Notes: a model not told the origin generated them from the sequence alone. A stretch of DNA of 64,000 nucleotides from an uncultured Actinomycetes bacterium (GCA_937907435.1 CALCIA010000137.1:66801-130800), one strand, 5' to 3'. Counted from the first letter of the stretch, positions 1-8,675 are shown. Made by a program: numbers and translations.

Positions 1-1
1 G

Positions 2-604
2 GGTCCGTTCGCCGTCTGGGACGGCGGCCTGGGGATCTGGGGCGGGATCGCCCTCGGTACGGCAGTCGGCATCTGGCGGCTGCGCCGGGCAGGCGTCTCC
101 GTTCCCGAGTTCATGGACGCGGCGGCGCCGGCGCTGCTGGTCGCCCAGGCGATCGGCCGGATCGGCAACTACTTCAACCAGGAGCTCTTCGGCGGGCCCA
201 CCAGCCTGCCGTGGGGCCTGGAGATCTCGGCCGCGCACCGGCCTGACGGCTACGCCGCCTACTCGACCTTTCAGCCAACCTTCCTCTACGAGTTGATCTG
301 GAACCTCTGCCTAGCCGGCTTCCTGGTCTGGCTCGGACACCACCGCAGGATCCGCCCGCCCGGCCTCTTCGCTCTCTACGTCACCGGCTACTCGGCCTTC
401 CGGATCTTCGAGGAGTCGCTGCGGGTCGATCCCGCCCACCACTTCCTCGGCCTGCGCCTCAACTTCTTCGTCGCCTGCATCCTCACGGTCGCCGGCGCCG
501 TCTGGTTCATCGCCAGCCAACGGCGGGGACCGAAGTCGGCGGGCGAGGCGCCGGGGGAGCCGCGGCCGGCCCGAGATGTCGCTGTCCCTCGATCGGATCA
601 GTAG
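2..604 (+). CDS. lgt: Prolipoprotein diacylglyceryl transferase, 5' end missing
   Basis: The frame is open from base 2, so the gene begins upstream of the window; about 200 codons are visible. Lgt is a polytopic inner-membrane enzyme that transfers diacylglycerol from phosphatidylglycerol to the lipobox cysteine of prelipoproteins. Visible family signatures are WDGGLGIWGG near the left edge and AQAIGRIGNYFNQELFG, the Arg/Asn/Glu-containing Lgt signature, followed by further membrane segments and a charged tail. An internal ATG at 113 is not the start, because conserved Lgt sequence precedes it in frame. A second, divergent Lgt-family protein lies near 21 kb. The family is secure; the start cannot be seen. 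Confidence 0.9.
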   Translation, partial: GPFAVWDGGLGIWGGIALGTAVGIWRLRRAGVSVPEFMDAAAPALLVAQAIGRIGNYFNQELFGGPTSLPWGLEISAAHRPDGYAAYSTFQPTFLYELIWNLCLAGFLVWLGHHRRIRPPGLFALYVTGYSAFRIFEESLRVDPAHHFLGLRLNFFVACILTVAGAVWFIASQRRGPKSAGEAPGEPRPARDVAVPRSDQ

Positions 605-725
605 TCGCGCTTCTGCTCGGTCGGGCGGCGGACGAAGGGGTAGTGCGGTGTTGCGGTCGGGGCGGTAGCTGGTGCCGGTGAAGGTCTTGTCCCAGTGGCG
701 TAGTAATCGCGCCTGTAGCTGACTC

Positions 726-1502
726 TCAGATCGCGCCCTCCAGCGCGAACAGGGCAATAAAGCCGACGAAGAACATCGCCGTCAGAAGCGGCGTCTCGGG
801 GCCCTCGTGAGCCTCAACCAGCAGCTCCTCGGTGACCAGGTAGAGCAGCGCGGCGGCGCCGAAGGCGAGCACACCGGCGAGCAAGTCGGCGGAAGCGCCG
901 GCAAGCAGCGCCGCGCCCCCGATCGCCCCCACGGCGACGCTGAGCGAGAGCAGGGAAGGAATCGCCGCCGCCCGGAATCGCGGCTCACCTGCCTTGGTCA
1001 GGCCGGCCGACATCGCCAGGGCCAGGAACAGCACCTCGAGCGTCAGCGCGATCGTGAGCACCCGGCCCTGGCTGGCGCCCAGGGTTACGCCGATGCCGAC
1101 GAGCAAGCCGTCGATCAGGAGGTCGATGCCGATGGCGACAAGTAAGGCGATCGGCAGCGTCGGCCCTGCCTTCGCCGTTCGCTCGGCTCGTTCGGCGAAC
1201 CTGCGAAGCACGAGCAACACGATCACGCCGATCGAGAACCCGGCGACTACCGGCACCAGGGACTGATCGCGAATGTCGGGAAGAACCTCTCCCGCGACGG
1301 CCGCAAAGACGACCCCCGCGGCGAAATGCTGGATCGCGCCGGTGGTCTTGGCCCCGGGCGGCCGCCAGGCCGCGAGGGTCGCCCCGATCACGGCAGCGGC
1401 GACCGGAAAGAGGACGAGCAGCGAAGCCTTGGCGACGACTCCGTCGCCCACGGGAGCGGACGACCTCCTACGCCGAGCTGCGCCGCAGGAGGCGCAGGGC
1501 AT
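726..1502 (-). CDS. ZIP-family metal transporter
   Basis: A 258-aa polytopic protein with about seven to eight hydrophobic segments, consistent with a ZIP (zinc/iron permease) divalent-metal transporter. Recognisable pieces are HFAAGVVFAAVAGEVLPD around residue 59 (ZIP second helix), GIDLLIDGLLVGIG in the position of the HNxxEG metal-binding helix, and EELLVEAHE in the following metal-binding helix. The usual His of the fourth helix is replaced by Asp, so ion preference cannot be inferred. The first 20 residues are Arg/Cys-rich and may not be translated; a start closer to VVAKASLL is possible. It lies downstream of metal-ATPase-like debris. Confidence 0.75.
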   Translation of the reverse strand: MPCASCGAARRRRSSAPVGDGVVAKASLLVLFPVAAAVIGATLAAWRPPGAKTTGAIQHFAAGVVFAAVAGEVLPDIRDQSLVPVVAGFSIGVIVLLVLRRFAERAERTAKAGPTLPIALLVAIGIDLLIDGLLVGIGVTLGASQGRVLTIALTLEVLFLALAMSAGLTKAGEPRFRAAAIPSLLSLSVAVGAIGGAALLAGASADLLAGVLAFGAAALLYLVTEELLVEAHEGPETPLLTAMFFVGFIALFALEGAI

Positions 1503-1796
1503 CGAGGGTGACGAGGAGGGTCATGCCCATGTCGGCCGTCGAGCATCGTCTTCGAGCTCTGCGCGGTGAAGAAGTCGTTGCGGTCGACGACGACCTTCGG
1601 CCAGACCTCGAGCACGCCGCTGGTGCCGTGCAACGCCGGAGACCTTGGCCGGCATGCCCTGCAGCACGCCGCTGTCGATCAGCGCGGTGCGGATCTGGTT
1701 GCGAAGCGCGCCCAGGTTCTGGCGCCCTCTCCCGGAGCCCCGCACTTTCACACGCCCTCCATGATCGCTGGCGTTCGTACCCCGTCGACCCCACAC
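1468..1796 (-). pseudogene. Frame-broken remnant, possibly the C-terminus of a metal P1B-type ATPase
   Basis: This 300-base stretch has no intact gene. Reverse-strand frames carry fragments that look coding but are not joined. The last one, MGMTLLVTLDALRLLR just before a stop at 1468-1470, resembles the usual end of heavy-metal P1B ATPases (..LLVxLNALRLLR). Upstream fragments such as IRTALIDSGVLQGMPAK and VLEVWPKVVVDRNDFF lie in other frames and I do not recognise them. The ATPase reading rests on one short motif and is tentative. Confidence 0.3.
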
Positions 1797-1829
1797 ATCG
1801 GGTATCCGGCCATCGCCGGGGGGCCGTGC

Positions 1830-2525
1830 CTAGGCCGCCGGATCGGCCGGCGTCGGCCCGTTGAACGGGAAGGCTTCTGGCGGCTCGCCGCCGTATTTGC
1901 CCCAGGTTTCCTTGCCGAAGTCACGGATCGCGTCCTCGGTGAGCAGCGTCGCCGAGTACATCGAGTCGTAGAGCCCCTTCAGCGCCAGTTGGTCTTTTTC
2001 GGGCAGGCTGGGCGAGTATTGGATCTCCATCCGGCCGTGCTCGAGCGAGTGGACGAAGTCGATTTCTTCGGGCATTTTCGAGTAGGCGCCGTCGGCCTGC
2101 TGGTAGGGAGGTTCGACATGGGGGCCGGAGGTCGGCGGATTCGTTTCGTAGGGTGGCGTCGGCGAGCCCGGTGCGATGTGTTCGCTCCCCTCGTCGGAGA
2201 GGCCGAGACGAAGGGTGCAGCCGGCCTGCCTGGCGGCGGTCTTCAGGTCGGTGGCCTTGACCGGTTGCGGCTCCGTGCCGCTGCGCCCGTCTGGCGGGAC
2301 CCCGTTGGTCGAGCCCGATTCGACGTTGATATGCGATGGGCCGCTGGCGGCGCCACCGCCGCTGGACACCGCCACCACGACGATCACGGCGATGACCACG
2401 ACCAACACTACGCCCGCCACCGCGGAGCCGAGCACCACGCGTTTGCGTTCGGTTTTGCGCTGGCGCTCTTCTTTTTCCAGGCGGAGCTGGCGGAGTCGTT
2501 CTTTCTCTTCCCTGCGGGTCGCCAT
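1830..2525 (-). CDS. DUF3105 membrane-anchored protein
   Basis: A 231-aa protein with a charged cytoplasmic start (EEKERLRQLRLEKEE), one transmembrane helix at about residues 30-52, and an extracellular DUF3105 domain. DUF3105 hallmarks are visible: YETNPPTSGPHVEPPY, then FVHSLEHGRMEIQYS. The function of the family is unknown; the conserved His and Glu residues suggest metal binding (inference). An inverted repeat ends two bases before the ATG, so the transcript may be nearly leaderless and repressor-controlled. Its N-terminal design matches the protein encoded at 4640, suggesting related anchoring. Confidence 0.9.
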   Translation of the reverse strand: MATRREEKERLRQLRLEKEERQRKTERKRVVLGSAVAGVVLVVVIAVIVVVAVSSGGGAASGPSHINVESGSTNGVPPDGRSGTEPQPVKATDLKTAARQAGCTLRLGLSDEGSEHIAPGSPTPPYETNPPTSGPHVEPPYQQADGAYSKMPEEIDFVHSLEHGRMEIQYSPSLPEKDQLALKGLYDSMYSATLLTEDAIRDFGKETWGKYGGEPPEAFPFNGPTPADPAA

Positions 2526-2526
2526 A

Positions 2527-2543
2527 TGCTACGCGGCATAGTA
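2527..2543 (-). promoter_or_regulatory. BlaI-type operator overlapping promoter
   Basis: Read on the minus strand this is TACTATGCCGCGTAGCA. It differs by one base from the site at 4610-4626 beside the BlaI-type repressor gene. TACTAT also fits a -10 box. The site ends two bases before the DUF3105 start codon. A second partial copy, TACTATTGCGTGCAGG, reads on the plus strand at 2557-2572. Confidence 0.65.
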
Positions 2544-2605
2544 CTCAAGACGGTCGTACTATTGCGTGCAGGAGGAGGAACGCGCTGCGGGAGGGCACGC
2601 GCGCT

Positions 2606-3242
2606 TTATTCGGGCTTGCGCGCCGCCACCCGCTCGACGATCCCCCACTTCGAGCGCTCCGGCTCGGTGACCTCGAAGCCGGCGGCGCCCAGGTACCCCA
2701 GCGTCTTGCGGGTCAGGTGATCGGCCGCGAAGCGGACGCTCAGCGGCTCCATGAGGCGCTCCGCCACGCGCACGGCCCGCACCGGGCTGCGGACGTGCTC
2801 GAGCACCGCGAAGAGCCCGCCCGTGCATAGGACGCGGAAGACCTCGCGGGCCGCGGCGCCCGGGTCGGGGATCGTGCAGAAGGCGAGGGTGCAGAGGACG
2901 CTGTCGAAGCTCGCGTCGGGAAAGTCGAGCGCCTGGGCGTCACCCACGCGGAGGTCCGCCTCGCGGCCGAGCTCCTGCTTCGGGATCGCCAGCATCTCGG
3001 GGCTCAGCTCGATCCCGGTCAAGGTGACGTCGGCGCGATGGAGCGGCAGGTTTCGCCCGGTGCCGAGCGCGATCTCCAGCACCTAGCCCTCGGGTCGCGA
3101 GCAGGCCCACTCGCGCCCGCCCGCGAAGAGCACCCGATCGAAAAGGGCCATCTGGCGGTCGTAGCGCGGCCGCCTCCTTGTCCTGGAGGGCGCGGACGCG
3201 CTCGGTCTCCTTGCGTGTGGCGTCTGGGATCGGTTCAGCCAT
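2606..3242 (-). pseudogene. SAM-dependent methyltransferase, frameshift plus amber stop
   Basis: The downstream part (residues from LEIALGTGRNLPL to VERVAARKPE) is a clear class I SAM methyltransferase with the glycine-rich SAM loop and a CTLAFCTIPDPGAA segment. The expected N-terminus is present but broken. MAEPIPDATRKETERVRA starts at 3242 in one frame, the sequence then continues in another frame as RYDRQMALFDRVLFAG, and a TAG at 3083-3085 sits directly before VLEIALGTG. One frameshift and one in-frame stop make an inactive gene or an assembly error. The broken start overlaps the end of the M56 protease gene, as in a former operon. Confidence 0.7.
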
Positions 3243-4194
3243 CGGCCCAGGCGCGCCGCCGCCGCAGCGCATGGCCGGAGAGGAGCAGTGCGGCTATCGC
3301 GAGGGTCGCAGGACCGCAGATCATCAGCCCGGCACAGGCCGCGGCGAGCAGCAGAGGCACCTGCAGGTTCGGATCGAGGATGCCGTGCCAGATCGAGAAG
3401 CTCGCCGCCACCAGCGCCGCGAGCGCGAGCAGGCTGCGCGCCAACGGCGAGCTCGGGAGCCGCCAGCGTGTCACCTCGGGATCGCCCATCAGGTGATCGA
3501 TGCGTTCGGGGGCCAGGCCGACGACCACAGCCGGCCGCCCCGAGGACTCCGAGAACTTGAGAAGGGCGGCGGCGAGCGGGGCGCGGCTGCCGCTCGCCGC
3601 CACCGCCGCCTCGTCGGCCGCAAGCTCGCCGAGCGCGGCATAGCGCTCGCTGCTGCGGCGCAGGATCGGGATGAAGAAGAGCGCGTCGGCAAGGGTGCGC
3701 GCCGCGAGCAGGCGCAGGGGGTCGCGGCGGCGCGCGTGGTGGGACTCGTGGAAGAGGACGGCGCGCAGCTCGGCCGGCTCGAGTTGCTCAACCGCACCTT
3801 GGCTCAGGTAGACCTGGGGGCGCAGGTAGCCGGCGCAGAAGGCGCGCGGCTCGGAAGAGTCGATCAGCCGGCAGCCGACCCCCTCGATGTCGACCGACTC
3901 GGCGCTCGGCCGCTGGGCGATCAGGTAGCGTCGGCTGGCGCGAAGCTGGCGGCGAAGCGAGCGCGTTCCGAGGCCGAGGGCCGCAAGCGCCAGCACCGCG
4001 ATCGAGAGCCCGAGCAGCGAGGCGGGTCCGCCGGCACCCAGCCAGTTTTCGCAGGCCGCCGAGATCGCCTGCGAGCTCGGGACGGCGAGGCTCTGCCTGG
4101 TGACGATCAGCGTCGCGGCGGCGGCGAGGAGGACCGCCGCCAGCGTCGCAAGCACCAAATGCAGGAGGTAGAGCCGCCCGGCGCCCCGCATCAA
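3235..4194 (-). CDS. M56-family (BlaR1/MecR1-like) membrane metalloprotease
   Basis: A 319-aa integral membrane protein with hydrophobic segments at about 10-32, 58-78 and near the C-terminus. The zinc protease motif HESHH is at residues 149-153 and a downstream glutamate lies in ELAADEAA near residue 189. M56 proteases of the BlaR1 type relay an outside signal by triggering loss of a BlaI/MecI repressor. This copy lacks the C-terminal penicillin-binding sensor domain of BlaR1, so the inducer is probably not a beta-lactam. It overlaps the repressor gene by four bases (ATGA), the standard blaI-blaR pairing. Confidence 0.88.
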   Translation of the reverse strand: MMRGAGRLYLLHLVLATLAAVLLAAAATLIVTRQSLAVPSSQAISAACENWLGAGGPASLLGLSIAVLALAALGLGTRSLRRQLRASRRYLIAQRPSAESVDIEGVGCRLIDSSEPRAFCAGYLRPQVYLSQGAVEQLEPAELRAVLFHESHHARRRDPLRLLAARTLADALFFIPILRRSSERYAALGELAADEAAVAASGSRAPLAAALLKFSESSGRPAVVVGLAPERIDHLMGDPEVTRWRLPSSPLARSLLALAALVAASFSIWHGILDPNLQVPLLLAAACAGLMICGPATLAIAALLLSGHALRRRRAWADG

Positions 4195-4580
4195 GAACCT
4201 TTGGCGAGTTTTCGCAGCGCGGCACGGCGCTTGGGGTCGACGCTTCCGAGCTGACGGGCGAAGTGGGCGAGGGCGAGGTCGCCGTAGTCGGCGACCAACT
4301 CGTCGACCCTGCTCTGCGCGCGGGCCTCGAGGTACTCGTCACGGCTCATCGTCGGACGATAGAAGTGGGTCTTGCCTCGCTTCCGCCGCCGCAGGAATCC
4401 CTTTTTCTCAAGCCTCGCCATGATCGTCATGATCGTCGTGTAGGCGCGCTGCTTGCGGCCCGAGTTGAGCGTCTCCAGCACCTCACGCACGGTCGTCTCT
4501 TCGCGCTCCCAGACCTCCTCCATGACCTCCGACTCGAGTTCATGCAGCGGGGGTGGTCCTGGGCTTTGTCCTGTGGCCAT
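4191..4580 (-). CDS. BlaI/MecI/CopY-family transcriptional repressor
   Basis: A 129-aa winged-helix protein. The pattern LESEVMEEVWEREETTVREVLE, followed by YTTIMTIMARLEKKGFLRR, is typical of the BlaI/MecI/CopY family, which binds inverted repeats built on TAC..GTA as a dimer and is inactivated by proteolysis or metal. It is co-transcribed with the M56 protease. Two operator-like repeats lie between its start and the divergent gene at 4640, implying autoregulation. The same repeat occurs before at least seven other transcription units in the window, so I infer that it is the regulator of the block. Confidence 0.93.
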   Translation of the reverse strand: MATGQSPGPPPLHELESEVMEEVWEREETTVREVLETLNSGRKQRAYTTIMTIMARLEKKGFLRRRKRGKTHFYRPTMSRDEYLEARAQSRVDELVADYGDLALAHFARQLGSVDPKRRAALRKLAKGS

Positions 4581-4590
4581 TGCCGAAGTC

Positions 4591-4626
4591 TACTAAGCTG
4601 ACAGCCATCTACTATGCTGCGTAGCA
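4591..4626. promoter_or_regulatory. Divergent promoter with two BlaI-type operators
   Basis: TACTATGCTGCGTAGCA at 4610-4626 is preceded by the related TACTAAGCTGACAGC at 4591-4605. The first contains a -10-like TACTAT for the gene at 4640 and lies about 14 bases before its ATG, leaving a short leader with a GAGGGG ribosome site. The second sits 11 bases upstream of the repressor start on the other strand. A single repressor could therefore close both directions. Confidence 0.7.
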
Positions 4627-4639
4627 CTTTGAGGGGACG

Positions 4640-5287
4640 ATGACGAGCCGTACGGAAGAGAAGGAACGCCTTCGCGAGGCGCGCCTCGAGCGCCAACAGG
4701 CCGCCGAAGGAAGTGGGCGGAGACGGCTGTGGGCTTATGGGCTCGCGGCTGTCCTCGCGGTCCTCGTGATCGCCGGGTTCGTCGTGGCGATCGTCGGGGG
4801 CAGCGGTGGCGGCTCGAGCTCGGCCGACGTCGGCGGCGCCTTCGGCACGCACTACGAAGGCCTGGGCGAACGCGAGGCGGCCGCCAACGTCCCGACGATG
4901 ATGGACACGATGAGCAGCTCCTACCACGTCCATCCTCACATCGCCATCTACGTGGATGGCAGGCAGATCGCCGTGCCGCCGGACATCGGCATCGACCCGA
5001 GCCGACCGTCGATGGAAATGGCCGGCCTCCACACCCACGACCCGAGCGGCACGATCCACGACGAGGGGATGCCGGGTTCCCGCCTCGGCCAGTTCTTCGC
5101 GGTCTGGGGCGTGCCGTTCTCGAATGGGCAGCTCGGCCCCTACAGATCCGATGGGCCGAAGACGGTCAGGATGTGGGTGGACGGCAGACCGTCGAACGCA
5201 TTCGGGAACCTCCACCTCCAGGACGCCCAGCAGATCGTCGTCGCCTTCGGGACCCCGGCGCAGGTCCCGGCCGACGTGACGGGCTAG
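4640..5287 (+). CDS. Membrane-anchored His-rich extracellular protein
   Basis: A 215-aa protein with a charged start (TEEKERLREARLERQQ), a transmembrane helix at about 30-52, a Gly/Ser linker and an extracellular domain. The domain contains YHVHPHIAIYVDGRQ and, further on, LHTHDPSGTIHDEG, giving a cluster of conserved-looking histidines spaced like metal ligands. I do not recognise a named domain. Its anchor resembles that of the DUF3105 protein at 1830-2525, it is divergent from the BlaI-type repressor with operator sites in its promoter, and copper genes follow. A periplasmic-side metal-binding role, probably copper, is an inference. Confidence 0.8.
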   Translation: MTSRTEEKERLREARLERQQAAEGSGRRRLWAYGLAAVLAVLVIAGFVVAIVGGSGGGSSSADVGGAFGTHYEGLGEREAAANVPTMMDTMSSSYHVHPHIAIYVDGRQIAVPPDIGIDPSRPSMEMAGLHTHDPSGTIHDEGMPGSRLGQFFAVWGVPFSNGQLGPYRSDGPKTVRMWVDGRPSNAFGNLHLQDAQQIVVAFGTPAQVPADVTG

Positions 5288-5289
5288 GG

Positions 5290-5979
5290 ATGGGGCGCCG
5301 GCCTCGGATCAGGCCTCGCCTGGTCCTCGCGGTCGGGCTGCTTGCTGCCGTGGCCGCCGTGCTCGTGCTGAACCTGACGGCTGCCGGCTCACGGAAGAGC
5401 GCCGGCGAAGGGCGCGTGCAGGCGATGACGCCGGTCGCCGATCCCTTCGCCGAACTCTCCGGCTCCCACAGCAACCGCTGCGACCTGGCGGCCACCGAAC
5501 TCCGGCAGATGCCGATGGGCGAGCGCCTGCAGGGATCGTGCTGCTTCCCGATGGACCGCGCTCGCTACGACCAGCAGCTCCGCGGCCTGCGGGCCTACCG
5601 GCGGAGCGGGGTGGTCCCGAGCGACCCCTACGACATCTCCGTCCGCCTCGCCAGGCGGCTGTTGGACTACCGCAAGATCGCGCTGGGCGGGCGGGAGGCT
5701 GCCATCTACACGCGGGCGACCAACCTCTCCAGCCTCGGTGGCCCCTGCTGTTGTCCCTGCTGGCGCTGGCAGGCCTTCAAGGGCCAGGCCAGGTTCCTGA
5801 TCGCCCGACGCCACTTCTCCCCTGCCGAGGTGGCGAAGGTCTGGGGGTTGGAGGAGGGCGTGGAGGTCCGGCGAGGGCCTGAGGGTCCGGTCAGGATCAG
5901 GAGCCACCGCGCGGGGGCACGATCCGCGTCGGCCGGTTGTAGGCGAAGTAGCGCTGGGTCGAGTAGTGACCTTGGGTGA
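5290..5979 (+). CDS. Secreted Cys-rich protein (GPCCCPCWRW motif)
   Basis: About 229 aa, beginning two bases after the previous stop. A basic start and a hydrophobic segment (LVLAVGLLAAVAAVLVLNL) act as signal or anchor. The mature part has HSNRCDLAA, LQGSCCFPMDR and LGGPCCCPCWRWQAFKGQA, a run of cysteines able to bind metal or form disulfides. I do not know a named family. The last 28 codons overlap the convergent CopC-CopD gene, are Ser/Arg-rich and are probably not conserved. Co-transcription with the His-rich protein points to a joint role in metal handling (inference). Confidence 0.7.
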   Translation: MGRRPRIRPRLVLAVGLLAAVAAVLVLNLTAAGSRKSAGEGRVQAMTPVADPFAELSGSHSNRCDLAATELRQMPMGERLQGSCCFPMDRARYDQQLRGLRAYRRSGVVPSDPYDISVRLARRLLDYRKIALGGREAAIYTRATNLSSLGGPCCCPCWRWQAFKGQARFLIARRHFSPAEVAKVWGLEEGVEVRRGPEGPVRIRSHRAGARSASAGCRRSSAGSSSDLG

Positions 5980-8158
5980 TCAGGCGACTCTCGGTGGCGC
6001 GCATCGAGCCCAGGTCGATGGTGAAGCGCCACCAGGCGGGCGTTCCCTGGTCATAGAGCGCGAGCTCGGCGACCCGCCGGCCGTTCTCGCGGTGGTAGCC
6101 GAGCAGGCGCACTGCCTGGGCGTAGGGCGTCCAGCGAAACCAGGATCCCGTCGTGAACGCGGGCCCGCCGCCGGCGTAGCGAGTGCGGACCCAGCGCGTC
6201 CTGGGGGTGACCGGACCCTGCCCCTGGGCTTCCCAGGAAAAGGGGCCGACGGTGATCGAGCGCGCCCCGAGGTCGGTCCGGAACGCGTAGCGGTCAGGAG
6301 CTTGGAGCCGATAGTGGGAGACGGCGAGGCTCCCGGGTCCGCTCGTCACCCGTTCGTACTGGCGCACGCTCCGCAGTCGGTTCATCGCAGCCTGGGCCTG
6401 GCCCAGCAACTGCCGCGCGCGCTTGTCAGCCCCTCTCCCCGCCTGCCAACGGACCGGTAGCCGGGCCGTGTACAGGTTGCCCTCCTCGGTCACCGACACG
6501 GCGATCGTCCGGGGGCGCCCGGAAAGGCGGAAGCTCCAGCATCCCGGCCCGCAGCCCCTCAACTCGGCCCCGGCGAGGATCGGTTTCCCCGGCGGTGGCT
6601 TGAGTTCGGTGTCGAAGAGGCGCAACGTGCCCTCGAGGCCCGCGGGTCCCTGTCGCACCCATGCGGCGACGATCGAGGAGCCGGCCGCCTCGGCCACGGC
6701 CAGCTGGTCCGCCCTCAGCTTCGGAAGCGGACAGGACGGCCGGCAGGGTGAGGCGAGCGCCGCCGCTCCCTCGGCGCCGCTCAACTGTCGCGGCGGCAGC
6801 GGATAGGCGACCAGGAGGGCGGCGACGATGAGCACGACCGCCCCGATCGCGGGCTCACCGCGAAGGAGGCGCCAGTGGAGTCTCTCCTGCCCGGGATCGG
6901 GGTGGGGGTCGGCGGCCAGGAGGCGGGGACGGAGGCGGAGGGCGTGGAGGTAGCTGAACACCGCGATCGACCCGACCAGGCCCATCTTCACCGCCAGGGT
7001 CCGCCCGTAGGCGGTCTGCCACAGGGCCTGGGGGCTCCCGAGCTCGATCAGGGCGCTGGTCAGCCCGCTGGCGACGACGACCAGGAAGGCCGGGAGGGCG
7101 ACGCGCCCGAACGGACGCAGGACCCCTCGCATCACCGCGCCGCGCAATTCCTCGCTGCCGCGCATCGCCGGACGGGCCCAGGTGACCACGATCTGGGCGA
7201 TGCCGCCGATCCAGACCGCGGCGGCGAGCAGATGGACCCAGTCGGCCGATACCGCGAGGGCCCGTGGGTCGGCGGAGTTCGCGTGCCCGCTGAAGGCGAT
7301 CGCGGCGAAGGCAGCGGCGCAGGCGAGCGCTGCCGACCGCGGCATCCGGGCGGCAAGGAGGGCGGCCAGCGCCAGGGCCACCGCGGTCGCGACGCGGCCG
7401 AGGCCGGCGGTGTTGGTCAGCAGGTAGTCGTTTAGGCCGGTGGGGTCGAGCCCCCCGGCGGCGTCGGCCGCTTCGGCGACCGCGACCGCGGCGCCCGTGG
7501 CCGCGGCCAGCCAGCCCGCGCTGATGGTCCGCCGCCAGATCGCGGTGACGGTCGAGTCGGGGTTCTCCCCGGCCGCGTCGAGCGCCAGGCGCAGCTCGCC
7601 CGGCGGCAGCAGCCAACGCGCCCGGCCCTCGCGGCCCGAGAGCGCGGCGGCGTTGAGGAGGCCGCCCGCGAAGAAGAGCAGGGCGCCGTAGAAGATCGCC
7701 CGCAGGGCGATGCGGAGCCATCCGTCCCGGGCCAGCGGATCCTGCTCGACGACGTGCGCACCCCCGACGGCGGCGGCGCGGACGCCGAAGCTGAACGAGC
7801 CCTCGAGTGGGTGGCCATCGTCGGTGGAGACACTGAACCAGTCGACGCGGTAGGCCGCGGTCGGCAGCGCGGCGGCCGGTTGCAGGACCAGGTCGCGGCT
7901 CGGTCCGGCGAGGGTCTTCGCGGCGATCTTCCTGCCGGTCCTCAGGTCGGTGATCGTCGCCTTGCTCAGACTTCGGTTCAGCCCCTCGGTGAACTCGAGC
8001 CTGATCTCCCTCGGGCTGTCCTCGACCCGCCGGCCGGGCGCGGGCGTCGACTCGAGGAAGGCGGCGTGGGCGGCCGCCGGCGCGGCCTCGAGCGCCATCG
8101 CGACCAGCGCCAGAAGGAGAGTCGCCAGGATGAGCGGGGCGCGGGAGGACAGCTTCAT
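5897..8158 (-). CDS. CopC-CopD fusion copper protein with LolA-like tail
   Basis: A 753-aa protein. A signal peptide ends at HAAFLESTPAPG, the start of a CopC domain; its other copper ligands are in TDDGHPLEGSFSFG. A CopD-like core of about eight membrane helices follows (residues about 150-460), including SADWVHLLAAAVWIGG. The last 250 residues are extracytoplasmic, with YERVTSGPGSLAVSHYRLQ resembling lipoprotein-carrier (LolA-like) folds. CopC/CopD proteins bind copper outside the cell and move it across the membrane. A ribosome site AGGAG precedes the ATG, and a weak operator-like repeat (CTACGAC..ATAGG) lies at 8161-8177. Confidence 0.88.
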   Translation of the reverse strand: MKLSSRAPLILATLLLALVAMALEAAPAAAHAAFLESTPAPGRRVEDSPREIRLEFTEGLNRSLSKATITDLRTGRKIAAKTLAGPSRDLVLQPAAALPTAAYRVDWFSVSTDDGHPLEGSFSFGVRAAAVGGAHVVEQDPLARDGWLRIALRAIFYGALLFFAGGLLNAAALSGREGRARWLLPPGELRLALDAAGENPDSTVTAIWRRTISAGWLAAATGAAVAVAEAADAAGGLDPTGLNDYLLTNTAGLGRVATAVALALAALLAARMPRSAALACAAAFAAIAFSGHANSADPRALAVSADWVHLLAAAVWIGGIAQIVVTWARPAMRGSEELRGAVMRGVLRPFGRVALPAFLVVVASGLTSALIELGSPQALWQTAYGRTLAVKMGLVGSIAVFSYLHALRLRPRLLAADPHPDPGQERLHWRLLRGEPAIGAVVLIVAALLVAYPLPPRQLSGAEGAAALASPCRPSCPLPKLRADQLAVAEAAGSSIVAAWVRQGPAGLEGTLRLFDTELKPPPGKPILAGAELRGCGPGCWSFRLSGRPRTIAVSVTEEGNLYTARLPVRWQAGRGADKRARQLLGQAQAAMNRLRSVRQYERVTSGPGSLAVSHYRLQAPDRYAFRTDLGARSITVGPFSWEAQGQGPVTPRTRWVRTRYAGGGPAFTTGSWFRWTPYAQAVRLLGYHRENGRRVAELALYDQGTPAWWRFTIDLGSMRATESRLITQGHYSTQRYFAYNRPTRIVPPRGGS

Positions 8159-8190
8159 CTCCTATGGATTGTCGTAGATTGAAGGGTGGA

Positions 8191-8675
8191 ATGACGCGAG
8201 GGATGCCGCTGTGGCTTCGCTGGTTGCTGACGGTGGCCGGCTTCGGAGCGGCCGCGGTCGTGCTGATCATCGTGGTGGGAGGTTCGGGCAACTCCTCCGA
8301 CGGGAACGCGGCCGCACTCCTGAGGGCCGGCGAACGGGTGCGAAGGGGAGTCCTCCACGATCAGGCGCCGCATTCCTCGAAGCTGCATGCCGGCGTCCCT
8401 CCGGCAGTCGGCCTCGAACGGGCGATAGCCGCCGACGTGCGTGGCCGCGTCCGGCGCCACGAACTCGCCGGTCCGACCCGGGGCGTGAGCTGCATGGCGG
8501 TCGATCCCGGCAAGGAAGCCGGCGCCCCTACCGATGCACGGCACGGGCCGGCGCCGTCCGATATCCATTCTTCGCCATCGCCGACCTGCGGACCCGGCGC
8601 CTCACCTGGTGCAGGTTCGATCAGATTCCCGCGGCGGAGGGGGCGGTGCCGCTCAGCCCCAGGTGCAAGCGCTGA
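8191..8675 (+). pseudogene. Small secreted/anchored protein with a single-base frameshift
   Basis: The ATG at 8191 opens a frame starting MTRGMPLWLRWLLTVAG with one transmembrane helix and a sequence ending GVSCMAVDPGKEAGAP. At the C-run near 8525-8532 the frame becomes incoherent, while the frame one base off continues as YRCTARAGAVRYPFFAIAD and stops at 8673-8675 after SPRCKR. One missing C would restore a protein of about 160 aa with several cysteines. It could be a young pseudogene or a base-call error. It is divergent from the CopC-CopD gene. Function unknown. Confidence 0.55.

Noticed and set aside
8161..8177. Weak CTACGAC..ATAGG repeat before the CopC-CopD gene as an operator
   Set aside because: Only partly symmetric and overlaps the ribosome site; not counted among the eight supported sites.
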